This document shows, one piece after another, positions 1 to 7,971 of a stretch of 25,205 nucleotides of DNA (positions within the stretch are counted from its first letter, which is position 1; each line of letters opens with the position of its first letter). A program made the position numbers and the translations under genes. This stretch comes from SIG607 sp045655165 (lineage in GTDB: Bacteria > Bacillota > Clostridia > Oscillospirales > Acutalibacteraceae): positions 1-25,205 of the forward strand of contig JAZOOT010000024.1 of NCBI GenBank assembly GCA_045655165.1, given 5' to 3'. The notes beneath the pieces were generated by a model. That model was not told where the DNA came from. It saw only the letters and a program-made list of their open reading frames with translations, and made no database searches.

Positions 1-2
1 TC

Positions 3-27
3 AAGACACAGAACCGTTCCCTGTCTT
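3..27. repeat. Short palindromic repeat, copy 1 (core ACGGTTCT)
   Basis: AAGACA (3-8) can pair with TGTCTT (22-27). On the minus strand the loop carries GGGAACGGTTCTG, which shares the ACGGTTCT core with the copies at 673-697 and 1327-1347. It lies just past the stop of the SHOCT protein gene, in inverted orientation to the other two copies. Small palindromes like this resemble REP-like elements mobilised by IS200-type (RAYT) transposases, but none is encoded here. Confidence 0.5.
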
Positions 28-32
28 TCAAA

Positions 33-605
33 TTATCCTAACTTTTCTAAAAGTTGAGCCTTTTTAGAAAGGAATTCCTCTTCTGTCAAAATACCGTCAT
101 CTTTTAATTTTGACAACTTCTCAATTTGATCTATTATATCATTATTTGTATTGTCGGAATTACTGTTTGAAATATTGAACTGAGAATAAATTCCATTTGT
201 TTTTAAATAGTCCAACATTTCCAGGCAAACCTTAGCTTGACCAGTTACTGTAACACCAGAAATCATTTCAAATCTTACGGTAAGTAAATTGTTGTTCATA
301 TCTTCATAAGTGATATGAATATTATTGGCTTGTTGCAATTTATAAGCATCTTTACCGCCCAAAATAACATTTGCAGTTGACAAAGTTCTATCTACAATTG
401 CGAAATCGGTAACCGCTCTATAAGGTATTTCAAATGTCTTTAAATACTTTTCCGCAACACGATGCTTAACTAAAAAACAATTTTCTAATAATTGCAAATC
501 TACTATTCCGGCAACTTTCTTAGGATTGTCAGGATGCCCTCCTAAATACACTGTCTGATAACCTTTTACTGAATCGACATTGTTATTTTTTTTGAATAAA
601 CCCAT
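33..605 (-). CDS. SHOCT-domain protein of unknown function
   Basis: A 190-residue soluble protein. The frame opens further upstream, but the ATG at 605 (MGLFKKNNN) is chosen because GGAGTG lies six bases before it. The middle (about residues 20-145) is a predicted alpha/beta fold that I cannot name. The last 35 residues (IDQIEKLSKLKDDGILTEEE...KKAQLLEKL) match the SHOCT domain, a short C-terminal helical hairpin shared by many unrelated bacterial proteins and thought to mediate oligomerisation. A low-complexity Ser/Asn linker (NSNSDNTNN) precedes it. The gene follows a DUF2500-like membrane protein and is bracketed by two copies of a short palindromic repeat, so this looks like accessory DNA. 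Family is confident from the tail; function is unknown. Confidence 0.75.
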   Translation of the reverse strand: MGLFKKNNNVDSVKGYQTVYLGGHPDNPKKVAGIVDLQLLENCFLVKHRVAEKYLKTFEIPYRAVTDFAIVDRTLSTANVILGGKDAYKLQQANNIHITYEDMNNNLLTVRFEMISGVTVTGQAKVCLEMLDYLKTNGIYSQFNISNSNSDNTNNDIIDQIEKLSKLKDDGILTEEEFLSKKAQLLEKLG

Positions 606-672
606 AAAAAACACTCCATTATTATATTTTATGTAAGAATTAATCTTACTAATGAACTCTATTATAAGAAAC

Positions 673-697
673 AAGGTGACGGTTCTCTTGTCACCTT
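673..697. repeat. Short palindromic repeat, copy 2 (perfect 8-bp hairpin)
   Basis: AAGGTGAC (673-680) and GTCACCTT (690-697) form a perfect 8-bp stem around GGTTCTCTT. It lies between the stop of the DUF2500-like gene (702) and the SHOCT gene start, where it could also act as a weak transcription terminator. It shares the ACGGTTCT core with the copies at 3-27 and 1327-1347. Confidence 0.65.
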
Positions 698-701
698 TAT
701 T

Positions 702-1184
702 CTAACTTAACGTTTTTCCTGTGCTATCTGGTGTAAAGCTAACAAAATATAGATGTTTCCCTTGCTCTTTAAATCGCAAGATGCCCTGCTCATAAAGAAC
801 GGAATAAAATAGAGTTGGATTCTTTTTTGATTCTATACAGAAAGTCTTTCTGCTACCATCAACACACTGAAATGTCAGCATATAAATCTCTTTAGTAAAT
901 AATAGCCCACGTGCATATTTTGTTAATACTCTTTGTTCTTTATTTATTAAAACCGCATTATTCTGCTGCATAGGTAACACAAATTTATAGGTTTTATTCC
1001 AAAATATGGGGAATAAAAAAAACATTAACAAAAAAAGGAGTATTGTAGCTGTCACAGGATACTCCAGTTGTTCAACAGTATATCCAGAAAAAGCCATTTG
1101 ATATGATAATACTGCAAAAAATATCTCAACAATTAAATACACAAAACATATTAAAAACCCTAACCAATTAAAAACTTTTTTCAT
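702..1184 (-). CDS. DUF2500-like two-pass membrane protein
   Basis: A 160-residue protein. Two hydrophobic segments (about residues 5-28 and 44-63) place the N-terminal third in the membrane, followed by a soluble domain of about 95 residues. The soluble part (VLTKYARGLL..., ...YMLTFQCVDGSRKTF..., ...GILRFKEQG...YFVSF) has the beta-strand pattern of DUF2500, a family of small membrane-anchored proteins of unknown role. The start at 1184 (MKKVFNWLG) is preferred over an in-frame TTG at 1196, because GGGTGA overlaps that TTG and is correctly placed for the ATG. It lies 96 bases upstream of the SHOCT gene on the same strand. Family assignment is by eye and moderate. Confidence 0.65.
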   Translation of the reverse strand: MKKVFNWLGFLICFVYLIVEIFFAVLSYQMAFSGYTVEQLEYPVTATILLFLLMFFLFPIFWNKTYKFVLPMQQNNAVLINKEQRVLTKYARGLLFTKEIYMLTFQCVDGSRKTFCIESKKNPTLFYSVLYEQGILRFKEQGKHLYFVSFTPDSTGKTLS

Positions 1185-1227
1185 ATAATCACCCAATATA
1201 TTTTTATAATAGAAAGGAGTTACAAAA

Positions 1228-1365
1228 ATGCAAACTCTAAATTTTGAAACATCAATGGCTAATTTAGCTACGCTGAATTCAACTGTAAACCAAACTACTT
1301 TATCAATGAATGATCAATTTACTAACACAAGGGGACGGTTCTATTGTATTACAGTTGGCCCTTGA
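1228..1365 (+). CDS. Small ORF, 45 codons, probable gene remnant
   Basis: ATG at 1228 is preceded by AGAAAGGAG with ideal spacing, a full Shine-Dalgarno site that is hard to explain by chance. The frame reads MQTLNFETSMANLATLNSTV... for about 34 residues, rich in Asn, Thr and Ser. It then runs into the palindromic repeat at 1327-1347, which supplies the last residues (RGRFYCITVGP) before TGA at 1363. The simplest reading is a gene whose 3' part was replaced when the repeat inserted. A real short peptide cannot be excluded. It is divergent from the DUF2500-like gene. No family is recognised. Confidence 0.4.
   Translation: MQTLNFETSMANLATLNSTVNQTTLSMNDQFTNTRGRFYCITVGP
1327..1347. repeat. Short palindromic repeat, copy 3 (degenerate)
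   Basis: ACAA GGGGACGGTTCTA TTGT shares the GACGGTTCT core and the outer ACAA/TTGT arms of the repeat family at 3-27 and 673-697, but its inner stem has decayed. It lies inside the small plus-strand ORF and ends that ORF's own-looking sequence. Confidence 0.45.
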
Positions 1366-1422
1366 TTACCTTTCTTGTTTTCTAATATTATATTAACACA
1401 TTTATTGGATTTTGGCAACAAA

Positions 1423-1446
1423 AAAGCCCGACTGTTGTCGGGCTTT
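1423..1446 (-). terminator. Rho-independent terminator of the ispH-S1 operon
   Basis: A perfect 10-bp stem, AAAGCCCGAC / GTCGGGCTTT, with a TGTT loop. On the minus strand it is followed by a T-run. It lies 8 bases past the ispH-S1 stop and closes the operon that runs down from the uvrA region. Confidence 0.9.
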
Positions 1447-1454
1447 GGTTTTAA

Positions 1455-3458
1455 TTATTCTGCAGTTTCTTCTGCCGGTGCTTCTTCGGTTGTTTCTTCA
1501 GTAGTTTCTTCTACTGTTTCTTCGGGAAGAAGTGCGCGGATAGAAAGACTAACTCGTTTTTTCTCTAAATCAACTGCGGTGATTTTTGCTTCAACTTCCT
1601 GACCAACGGTAAGTTCATCCTGCGGTTTTGCAACGTGTTTGTTTGCAATTTGCGAAATGTGAATAAGACCGTCAATGCCGGGGATAATTCTTGCAAATGC
1701 GCCGTAAGTAGTCATGCTAACAATGGTAACCTTAATTACGTCGCCAACTGCATAGTTGTTTTGGAAAATAACCCACGGGTTTTCTTCTTCTTTTTTGTAA
1801 CCCAAAGAAATTTTCTTCTTTTCGGTATCAATGGCTTTAACGTAAACTTCAACTGTATCGCCAACCAACACAACTTCCGACGGGTTTTTAATGCGTTGCC
1901 AGGAAAGTTCAGAAACGTGAACCATTCCGTCAACACCGCCGATATCAACAAATGCGCCGTATGCGGTAAGTGATTTTACGGTACCTGTAAATTTATCGCC
2001 AACTGCAATGTTTTCCCAAATAGCAGCGCTTGCAGCTTTCTTTTCTTCGCGAAGTACGTTGCGAATAGAACCAACTGCTTTTCTGCCGCGGCCGATTTCA
2101 ATAATGCGGAAACGAACAGTTTGACCTTTTAATTCTTCCAAAGAATCGCTTTTGTAAAGAGTTGCCTGAGAAGCGGGGATAAACACGCGAACACCTTGTG
2201 TATATACCACTACGCCGCCCTTAATAACGTCTTTAACTGTTCCTTCAAGAATAGTGTTTTCTTCTTTTGCGCTAACGATTTTATCCCAGCCGGCAATCGC
2301 ATCGAAGCGACGCTTTGAAAGCATTACTATTCCTTCCTGGTCGTTTGTACGCATAATAATCAGGTCAAGTACATCTCCGACCTTAACATCTTTAACCAAG
2401 TCAACGTTATCATCAGAAGAATATTCTTCTTTGGTTAGGTAACCTGCAAGACCTCTTCCAATATCAAGTTGTACTTCGTTCTCGCTTACTGCAAGAACAA
2501 CGCCCTTAACCTTTTGATTACCGTTAAGTTCGTTTAAAGATGCTTCAAATGCTTCCTCGTCTGTCATTTCTTCGAAGCTTTTTTGAGCAACTTCTTCGAG
2601 TTGTTCAATGTTTTGATTGTTTTCCGACATGGTTTTAATAACCTCCTTAATTATACGCGCCGGTGTCGACGCCCCTGCAACGACCCCAACGTGACAACTG
2701 TTTTTGAACATATCGTTTGTTAATTCTGCCGCCGTTTCAACAAAGAAAACACGGTTACAGTTAGCAAGGCATACGTCAAAAAGTTTTGTGGTGTTTGAAC
2801 TGTGTCTGCCGCCCACAACAACCATTGTGTCGCACAGTTTAGACAGTTCAGCCGCCTCTTGCTGTCTCATTGCAGTCGCATTACATATTGTATCAAAAAC
2901 AAACGCGTTTGTATAGTTATTTTTTAAAAAAATATTACATTCTTTAAAAATTTTTGCGTTAAATGTCGTTTGACTGACCACTTTAAAGGGTTTTTTAGTA
3001 AAATTTTCGTCATTTTTTAGTATTTCACGCAGTTCTTCGGCATTTTTAAACACACGGGAATAGCCCAAACAGTGTCCTCTTATGCCAATAACCTCTTCGT
3101 GTTTTTCGTCACCCGCAATTAAAACGGGGGTGTTATCTTCCCCAACTATTCTGTGAATTTTTGCAACAAACGGGCAGGTTGCATCTACCACGTTTTCGCA
3201 TTTTTTCTGCGCTTTTTCCATTACGCTTTTGGGTACGCCGTGGGAACGTATTACAAGTGTTTCAGTTTGGTTTGCTTCATCTACCGAAGCCACTTCGCGA
3301 ACACCCATTTTTTCTAACGTTTCCACCATTTGCTTGTTATGTATAATGGGCCCGAGCGTACAAACCTTTTCGCCTTTTTCGGCAAGTGAGGTTACCATAT
3401 TAACGGCGCGGTCTACCCCAAAGCAGAAACCCGCAGTTTTTGCCAAAGTTATTTTCAA
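1455..3458 (-). CDS. ispH: IspH (HMBPP reductase) fused to ribosomal protein S1-like domains
   Basis: A 667-residue fusion. Residues 1-280 are 4-hydroxy-3-methylbut-2-enyl diphosphate reductase, the last enzyme of the MEP isoprenoid pathway. It forms IPP and DMAPP using a [4Fe-4S] cluster held by Cys12 (TAGFCFGV), Cys95 (DATCPFVAK) and Cys192 (DTICNATA). Residues 314-642 hold four S1 RNA-binding domains (about 314-385, 401-470, 485-556, 571-642), followed by an acidic Thr/Glu tail. This fusion is well known in Clostridia, where the S1 part is annotated as rpsA. The start chosen is TTG at 3458 (MKITLAK), with GGGAGAA upstream, which puts the first cluster Cys at position 12. The TTG overlaps the plsC stop (TTGA), implying translational coupling. 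Confidence 0.95.
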   Translation of the reverse strand: MKITLAKTAGFCFGVDRAVNMVTSLAEKGEKVCTLGPIIHNKQMVETLEKMGVREVASVDEANQTETLVIRSHGVPKSVMEKAQKKCENVVDATCPFVAKIHRIVGEDNTPVLIAGDEKHEEVIGIRGHCLGYSRVFKNAEELREILKNDENFTKKPFKVVSQTTFNAKIFKECNIFLKNNYTNAFVFDTICNATAMRQQEAAELSKLCDTMVVVGGRHSSNTTKLFDVCLANCNRVFFVETAAELTNDMFKNSCHVGVVAGASTPARIIKEVIKTMSENNQNIEQLEEVAQKSFEEMTDEEAFEASLNELNGNQKVKGVVLAVSENEVQLDIGRGLAGYLTKEEYSSDDNVDLVKDVKVGDVLDLIIMRTNDQEGIVMLSKRRFDAIAGWDKIVSAKEENTILEGTVKDVIKGGVVVYTQGVRVFIPASQATLYKSDSLEELKGQTVRFRIIEIGRGRKAVGSIRNVLREEKKAASAAIWENIAVGDKFTGTVKSLTAYGAFVDIGGVDGMVHVSELSWQRIKNPSEVVLVGDTVEVYVKAIDTEKKKISLGYKKEEENPWVIFQNNYAVGDVIKVTIVSMTTYGAFARIIPGIDGLIHISQIANKHVAKPQDELTVGQEVEAKITAVDLEKKRVSLSIRALLPEETVEETTEETTEEAPAEETAE

Positions 3459-4054
3459 TGTTTTTTCTCCCAAAGTTGTGTAATATTTTTAGTTATAAGT
3501 TCGGTGTATTGCTTAATATCTTCCCTTGCAGCCTTTTCGGTTTCGCCCTTGTTTTCAATAATTTCACCAAAGCGAACTGTGGCTTTTTGGAAAGGCCTTA
3601 CGGGTTTATTGCCCCTATAAACCGAAACCGGCAAAATTTTTGTGTTTGTTTGCAAAGCAATAAGCGCGGCGCCCGGTTTTGCCTTTTTGGGCGCACCGCT
3701 AACGGTACGGGTGCCTTCGGGAAAAATGCCCAAAACACCGCCGTTTTTGCAAATTTCCTGCGCCTTTAAAAGCGCCGTTTTATCGGAACTTTTGCGGTCA
3801 ACCGGAAAAGCGCCCATTTTACTGAAAATGGTTTTTAAAACAGGAATAGAAAAAAGTTCTTTTTTTGCCATAAAGCAAATTTGCCGTGGGCAAAGGGCAA
3901 TTAAAAGCCAAATATCGGTCATTGAAGTGTGGTTACAACAAAGCACCAATGAACCGTCTTTGGGTATGTTTTCTATTCCGTATTTTTTTATGTTAAAAAA
4001 CAAATAGGCAAGCGGTGTTATTACCGCCCTTACAAATTTATAAAAAGCGGACAT
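3455..4054 (-). CDS. plsC: 1-acyl-sn-glycerol-3-phosphate acyltransferase (PlsC family)
   Basis: A 199-residue acyltransferase that converts lysophosphatidate to phosphatidate in membrane phospholipid synthesis. The catalytic HX4D motif is NHTSMTD (His42, Asp47), and the substrate-binding FPEGTRT motif is at 111-117. An N-terminal hydrophobic stretch (about 10-22) suits a membrane-associated enzyme. The length is typical for the short Gram-positive form. ATG at 4054 shares one base with the cmk stop (TAATG) and is preceded by AAGGAG. The stop overlaps the ispH start. The gene belongs to the conserved clostridial cluster flavoprotein-cmk-plsC-ispH. The acyl donor (acyl-ACP or acyl-CoA) cannot be read from sequence. 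Confidence 0.92.
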   Translation of the reverse strand: MSAFYKFVRAVITPLAYLFFNIKKYGIENIPKDGSLVLCCNHTSMTDIWLLIALCPRQICFMAKKELFSIPVLKTIFSKMGAFPVDRKSSDKTALLKAQEICKNGGVLGIFPEGTRTVSGAPKKAKPGAALIALQTNTKILPVSVYRGNKPVRPFQKATVRFGEIIENKGETEKAAREDIKQYTELITKNITQLWEKKH

Positions 4055-4728
4055 TAAATTTTCTCCTTTATAATATCCAATAAAAGTTGTTTAGATTCTT
4101 CTAAATTTTTGCTTGTTGTATCGGCAATAACGCTATCAGGTGCGGGTTTTAAAGGTGCAATTTCGCGGTGGGAATCGTTATAATCGCGCGTTTTCATATC
4201 TTGTAAAACCGCTTCGTAACTTTCGTTTATGCCCTTTTCTTTAAGTTCAATATATCTGCGTTTTGCTCTTTCTTCACAGTCGGCGGTTAAAAAGATTTTA
4301 ACTGTGGCATTTGGCAATACAACCGTGCCAATATCCCTGCCATCCATAACAACATTATTTTCTTTTGCAATATCGCGTTGCATATTAAGTAAAAACGCCC
4401 TTACTTCCTTTTTAGCCGAAACGGCAGAAGCCATCATAGATGCTTCGGGAGTTCTAATTTGTGTAGACACATCTTCACCGCAAAGGAGCACAAGTTGCGT
4501 GCCGTTTATAAATTTAAGTTCAACCTTAATATCATTTAAATAAGGTGTTAAATCTTCTAAACTTTCGGGTTTAAAACCCTTTCTTATAAAGTAAAGACCA
4601 ATAGCGCGGTAAAGCGCGCCTGTATCAACATAAATAAAGCCAAGTTCTTTTGCAACCGCCTTTGCCAAAGTGCTTTTACCTGCACCTGCAGGGCCGTCTA
4701 TTGCTACCGAAATTCCTTTGTTTTCCAT
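4054..4728 (-). CDS. cmk: Cytidylate kinase
   Basis: A 224-residue P-loop kinase that phosphorylates CMP and dCMP with ATP in pyrimidine nucleotide metabolism. The P-loop DGPAGAGKST is at 11-20, followed by the family sequence YVDTGALYRA. The family's MDGRDIGTVVLPNA segment (about residue 128) and the RDYNDSHRE substrate/lid region near 185 are present. Length is normal. The start at 4728 has AAGGTGG seven bases upstream. It follows the flavoprotein gene by 12 bases and overlaps plsC by one base, so these genes are co-transcribed. Confidence 0.96.
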   Translation of the reverse strand: MENKGISVAIDGPAGAGKSTLAKAVAKELGFIYVDTGALYRAIGLYFIRKGFKPESLEDLTPYLNDIKVELKFINGTQLVLLCGEDVSTQIRTPEASMMASAVSAKKEVRAFLLNMQRDIAKENNVVMDGRDIGTVVLPNATVKIFLTADCEERAKRRYIELKEKGINESYEAVLQDMKTRDYNDSHREIAPLKPAPDSVIADTTSKNLEESKQLLLDIIKEKI

Positions 4729-4740
4729 AATTTTACCACC

Positions 4741-5961
4741 TTATATATTACTTCCTGCCAAATAGCCGGTTGAAAATGCAATTTGCAAATTAAAACCGCC
4801 TGTGTAAGCATCAACATCAATAACTTCACCCGCAAAATATAAACCTTTAACAAGTTTTGATTCCATTGTGGCGGAATTTATTTCTTTTACACTTACCCCG
4901 CCCCTTGTTACAATTGCTTCTTCAACAGGTCGGGTGCCGATTATGTGCATTTTTATACCTTTTATTAAAGCGCAAAGGTTAGCGCGCCCCTCTTTTGTAA
5001 TTTGGTTTACCTTTGTTGTGCCGTCAATTCCGCTTAATTTTACCACTGTTGGTATCATTTTAGCGGGTAAAAGTTCGCCCAAACTATTAGCAAAATCTTT
5101 GTTTGCATTTTTTGCAAAATCCCTTAAAATTCTGCTGTCTAAAGTGTTAATATCAAGCGCGGGTTTCATATCAAGCAAACAGTAATACTCTTTTTTAGCA
5201 GTATCAATATGCGCCGACGCGCTTAACACAAGGGGACCCGAAATACCAAAATGTGTAAACAGCATTTCACCTTGTTCGCAAAAAACAGGTTTCTTTTCGC
5301 CAACACAGTATACTGTTAATTTAACATTTTTTAGTGAAAGCCCCATCATTTTTTGTGCAAAGCCCTCGCGTATTTTAAGGGGCACTAATGACCCCGATAA
5401 TTCATTTACAGTGTGGCCAAGTTCTTTAGCAAAGCGGTAGCCGTCACCCGTTGAGCCGGTGCCCGAATACGACGCTCCGCCTGTGGCTATTATACATTTA
5501 TTGCAAAGAATTTCGCCACCGTTTTTAAGCAAAACCGATTTTATTTTTTCGTTTTCTTTAATAATTTTTAAAACAGTATCGTTTATAATTTTTACGCCGT
5601 TTTTTTTGGCGGCTTTAACCAAAGCGTCTACAATGTCGCTGGCTTTGTCACTAACGGGAAAAACGCGGTTTCCGCGTTCGGTTTTAAGTGCTACACCTTG
5701 GTTTTCAAAAAATTCCATTGTATTACTTGAATCAAAGGCATTAAATGCGGAATACAAAAATTTGGGGTTGCGCAAAGTATTTTTAATAAGTGTTTCTTTA
5801 TCGCAATTATTTGTAACGTTGCATCGTCCCTTACCTGTAATCATAACCTTGCGGGCGCATTTTTCATTCTTTTCAACAAGAATTACATCGTTATTGTTTT
5901 TAGCAGCAGTTATTGCTGCCATTAACCCTGCGGCACCACCGCCAACTACAACAACTTTCAT
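4741..5961 (-). CDS. BaiN/YhiN (HI0933) family FAD-dependent oxidoreductase
   Basis: A 406-residue flavoprotein. The N-terminal dinucleotide-binding motif VVVGGGAAGLMAA (residues 4-16) binds FAD. It is followed by the family signature TGKGRCNVTN (about 42-51), an ATGGASYSGTGSTGDG segment near 160, and the C-terminal FAD motif TGGFNLQIAFSTG. Members are annotated as aminoacetone oxidase-like or BaiN flavoproteins. BaiN acts in bile-acid 7-dehydroxylation in some gut clostridia, but the family is broad and present in most Firmicutes, so the substrate here is unknown. The position upstream of cmk-plsC-ispH is a common clostridial arrangement and suggests a housekeeping role rather than bile-acid metabolism. 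Confidence 0.9.
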   Translation of the reverse strand: MKVVVVGGGAAGLMAAITAAKNNNDVILVEKNEKCARKVMITGKGRCNVTNNCDKETLIKNTLRNPKFLYSAFNAFDSSNTMEFFENQGVALKTERGNRVFPVSDKASDIVDALVKAAKKNGVKIINDTVLKIIKENEKIKSVLLKNGGEILCNKCIIATGGASYSGTGSTGDGYRFAKELGHTVNELSGSLVPLKIREGFAQKMMGLSLKNVKLTVYCVGEKKPVFCEQGEMLFTHFGISGPLVLSASAHIDTAKKEYYCLLDMKPALDINTLDSRILRDFAKNANKDFANSLGELLPAKMIPTVVKLSGIDGTTKVNQITKEGRANLCALIKGIKMHIIGTRPVEEAIVTRGGVSVKEINSATMESKLVKGLYFAGEVIDVDAYTGGFNLQIAFSTGYLAGSNI

Positions 5962-5975
5962 TTTAATTCCCCAAA

Positions 5976-6500
5976 CTAATTAAAAAATTTTGCAAATAAT
6001 TTTCTTAACCTGTAAAGGTAAAAAACTGCCAAACGGCTTAAGCAAATATCGTAAAGCAAAAAAGCAAAATTGCCCAAAACCAAGCCAACTACCGCAATAT
6101 AAATTCCTGTTTTGCCTTCTAACAAATTAAGTCCAAAAAGTTTTGAAAAACCGCCGTAAACAAGCAGTAGCGAACAGTTAAAAACAAGGAATTTTAATAA
6201 ATATTCTGCCACCCTTGATTTTAAATTTTCAAAAACTGCCTTTAAAACGGGATACCACCCAAAAAGGCATAAGTACATAAGTTTTGCTTCGGTTTCGCAA
6301 AACAGTAAAACAGGCAAAATTGATGTCAAAAATGTGGCAAAGCCGTATTTTTTGCCAAGTTCTACAAGCGGAATTATGGTAAGCGCGCCCGAAAGCGCGG
6401 GAACGGCATAGGTTAAATACGGAAAATATGCCGTTAGCATTAAAACCGTTATAAGCGCCGCAAAGGTGGCGCACAAGGTTATTTTCTTTGTTTTTTTCAT
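5976..6500 (-). CDS. Small integral membrane protein, possibly ECF S-component-like
   Basis: A 174-residue protein with about five hydrophobic segments (roughly 8-27, 33-50, 53-72, 100-120, 132-156) and a basic C-terminus (LYRLRKLFAKFFN). The size, segment number and the start MKKTKKITLCATFAALI resemble substrate-binding S components of ECF vitamin transporters, whose N-termini often read like this. No substrate-specific motif is seen and no ECF ATPase genes are in the window, so the assignment is tentative. ATG at 6500 is preferred over a GTG three codons upstream, because AGGTG sits eight bases before the ATG and the ATG overlaps the upstream stop (TAATG). It is translationally coupled to the DnaJ-domain gene. 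Confidence 0.75.
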   Translation of the reverse strand: MKKTKKITLCATFAALITVLMLTAYFPYLTYAVPALSGALTIIPLVELGKKYGFATFLTSILPVLLFCETEAKLMYLCLFGWYPVLKAVFENLKSRVAEYLLKFLVFNCSLLLVYGGFSKLFGLNLLEGKTGIYIAVVGLVLGNFAFLLYDICLSRLAVFYLYRLRKLFAKFFN

Positions 6501-7093
6501 TAACAGCACCTAATAAGGTCGCCGCCCATCATTTCGCAACAACAGTCGGCACAAATTAAGGAAGAACAGCAGTCACACGCGTCGTTTCCGCCCATATTGG
6601 GACTGCTTCTGTATGGGTTATAGTTGCGTGACCTGCCCTGAGCCGAAATTCGCCTAAATGCTTCGGCGTATTCAGGGTTACCGGGCTCCATTCTGGCGGC
6701 GGTGGCAAAACTTGTGTATGCCGAATCAAAATAACCGCGTTTATACTGCACCGTACCGCTTAAAAAATACCATTCGGCGTTTCGCTTATTAACAGGTACA
6801 CCGTCAAGCAAAATTTGTGCTTTGTCAAGTTCGCCCCTGTTAATAATTTCCCTAATATCAGCAAAACCGCCGTTTGTGTAACCGCCGCCTGTAGACCCTT
6901 GATTACGGCGCGAATTCATAATTTCATCGTATGCTTCGTTAATTTCTTTCATTTTTTCGGCAGCAAGGTCAGAAAGCGGATTATCCTGATAACTGTCGGG
7001 ATGATATTTTCTTGCAAGTTCGCGGTATGCCTTTTTAATTTCTTCGTCACTGGCATCATGGCTTACGCCAAGAACCGAATAAGCATCTTTCAT
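6500..7093 (-). CDS. J-domain protein with TPR-like repeats and Cys-rich tail
   Basis: A 197-residue protein. Residues 3-65 are a J domain, with the HPD tripeptide at 31-33 that stimulates Hsp70 (DnaK) ATPase. Residues about 75-150 (IREIINRGELDKAQ..., AEWYFLSGTVQYKRG..., ATAARMEPGNPEYAEA) look like TPR helices. The end (ACDCCSSLICADCCCEMMGG) has a dense Cys cluster that could bind a metal or form a membrane-proximal finger. It lacks the Gly/Phe and CxxCxGxG regions of classical DnaJ, so it is a dedicated J protein rather than dnaJ itself. ATG at 7093 follows AAAGGAG and overlaps the upstream stop (ATGA). Confidence 0.88.
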   Translation of the reverse strand: MKDAYSVLGVSHDASDEEIKKAYRELARKYHPDSYQDNPLSDLAAEKMKEINEAYDEIMNSRRNQGSTGGGYTNGGFADIREIINRGELDKAQILLDGVPVNKRNAEWYFLSGTVQYKRGYFDSAYTSFATAARMEPGNPEYAEAFRRISAQGRSRNYNPYRSSPNMGGNDACDCCSSLICADCCCEMMGGDLIRCC

Positions 7094-7920
7094 TTAAGTA
7101 ACTCCTTTTTCATTGTATCTTCAAGACCAACATAAATAATGTTTCCCAAAATATCTTTATACCTTTTAAATTCAATAAGGTTAAACGCTTTTATTGCTTG
7201 GTCAATTATAATGTAAATTTGTGGTGTAATTCTTTCAATTACCTGTTGCTTTGAAAGTTTGCCAAGCGGGTTAAACCTGCCTTTTTTTGCGTCTTCTTCA
7301 CAGTCACATGCGGCATCCATTAAATAAATATACCGACCCATTAAACTGCCCAAATAAGAAAGTGTGCGTTTTTCTGCTTCGTTTTTTGCGCAAAGTGAAA
7401 AAATATTCCCCAGTAACTGTTGTGTGGGTAAAGCGCAAATATCAAGCGTGGTATTCTCTTGTTTTTCGGCTTTTGCTTGTTCTGTTATAAACTCTTTAGC
7501 AAAAGTATTTATTTGAGGGTAATTTTTTACCGCCTTTTTGTATGCCCCTTTAAAAAAAAGTTTTAAAAACTTGCTAAGCAGTTTTTTAATTCCCTTTTCA
7601 TCGCTAATATCATCGCACAGTTTGTAGTAAAGCAAAATTACTGCCGCCGCGCTTGATAATGAATACCCTTTATCACTTAGCAAATAATTGCACCGCTTTA
7701 ACGGGTTGCAAACACACGCTTTTCTGCAAAGCGTACCGCTTTTTTCATTAAGGGAAAGTTGCAAAAGGGCAAGAAAAGTAAAATCGTAACTTAGGGTAAA
7801 ACGGGTGAAAAAGCCGTATTCTTTGCCAAGAGTACGGCAAAGCGAACAGTAAACGGCTTTATACATTTCGTATTCTTTTACCTTAAGTTCGCCCTTACTT
7901 GCCTTTATATAGCCAAACAC
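7090..7920 (-). CDS. DUF5685-type protein of unknown function
   Basis: A 276-residue, Cys-rich helical protein of a family common in Clostridia. The hallmark N-terminus (MFGYIKASKGELKVKEYEMYKAVYCSLCRTLG) and later cysteines (RKACVCNPLKRCNY, DAACDCEEDAKKG) could form metal sites. Members often sit next to J-domain proteins, as here, suggesting a shared role, but no function is established to my knowledge. The start is taken as GTG at 7920, because AAGAGGTG lies six bases upstream and family members begin MFGY; a GTG three codons further up overlaps that ribosome-binding site. It follows uvrA by 51 bases and overlaps the J-domain gene by four. Confidence 0.78.
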   Translation of the reverse strand: MFGYIKASKGELKVKEYEMYKAVYCSLCRTLGKEYGFFTRFTLSYDFTFLALLQLSLNEKSGTLCRKACVCNPLKRCNYLLSDKGYSLSSAAAVILLYYKLCDDISDEKGIKKLLSKFLKLFFKGAYKKAVKNYPQINTFAKEFITEQAKAEKQENTTLDICALPTQQLLGNIFSLCAKNEAEKRTLSYLGSLMGRYIYLMDAACDCEEDAKKGRFNPLGKLSKQQVIERITPQIYIIIDQAIKAFNLIEFKRYKDILGNIIYVGLEDTMKKELLK

Positions 7921-7971
7921 CCAATTCACCTCTTAGTAATCTTAATATATTTTTGTTAAAAAAGTGTGAAT

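Noticed and set aside
1375..1602. Plus-strand reading frame rich in Ser and Val over the end of ispH-S1
   Set aside because: It is antisense to the acidic Thr/Glu tail of the fusion protein, crosses the terminator and has no ribosome-binding site.
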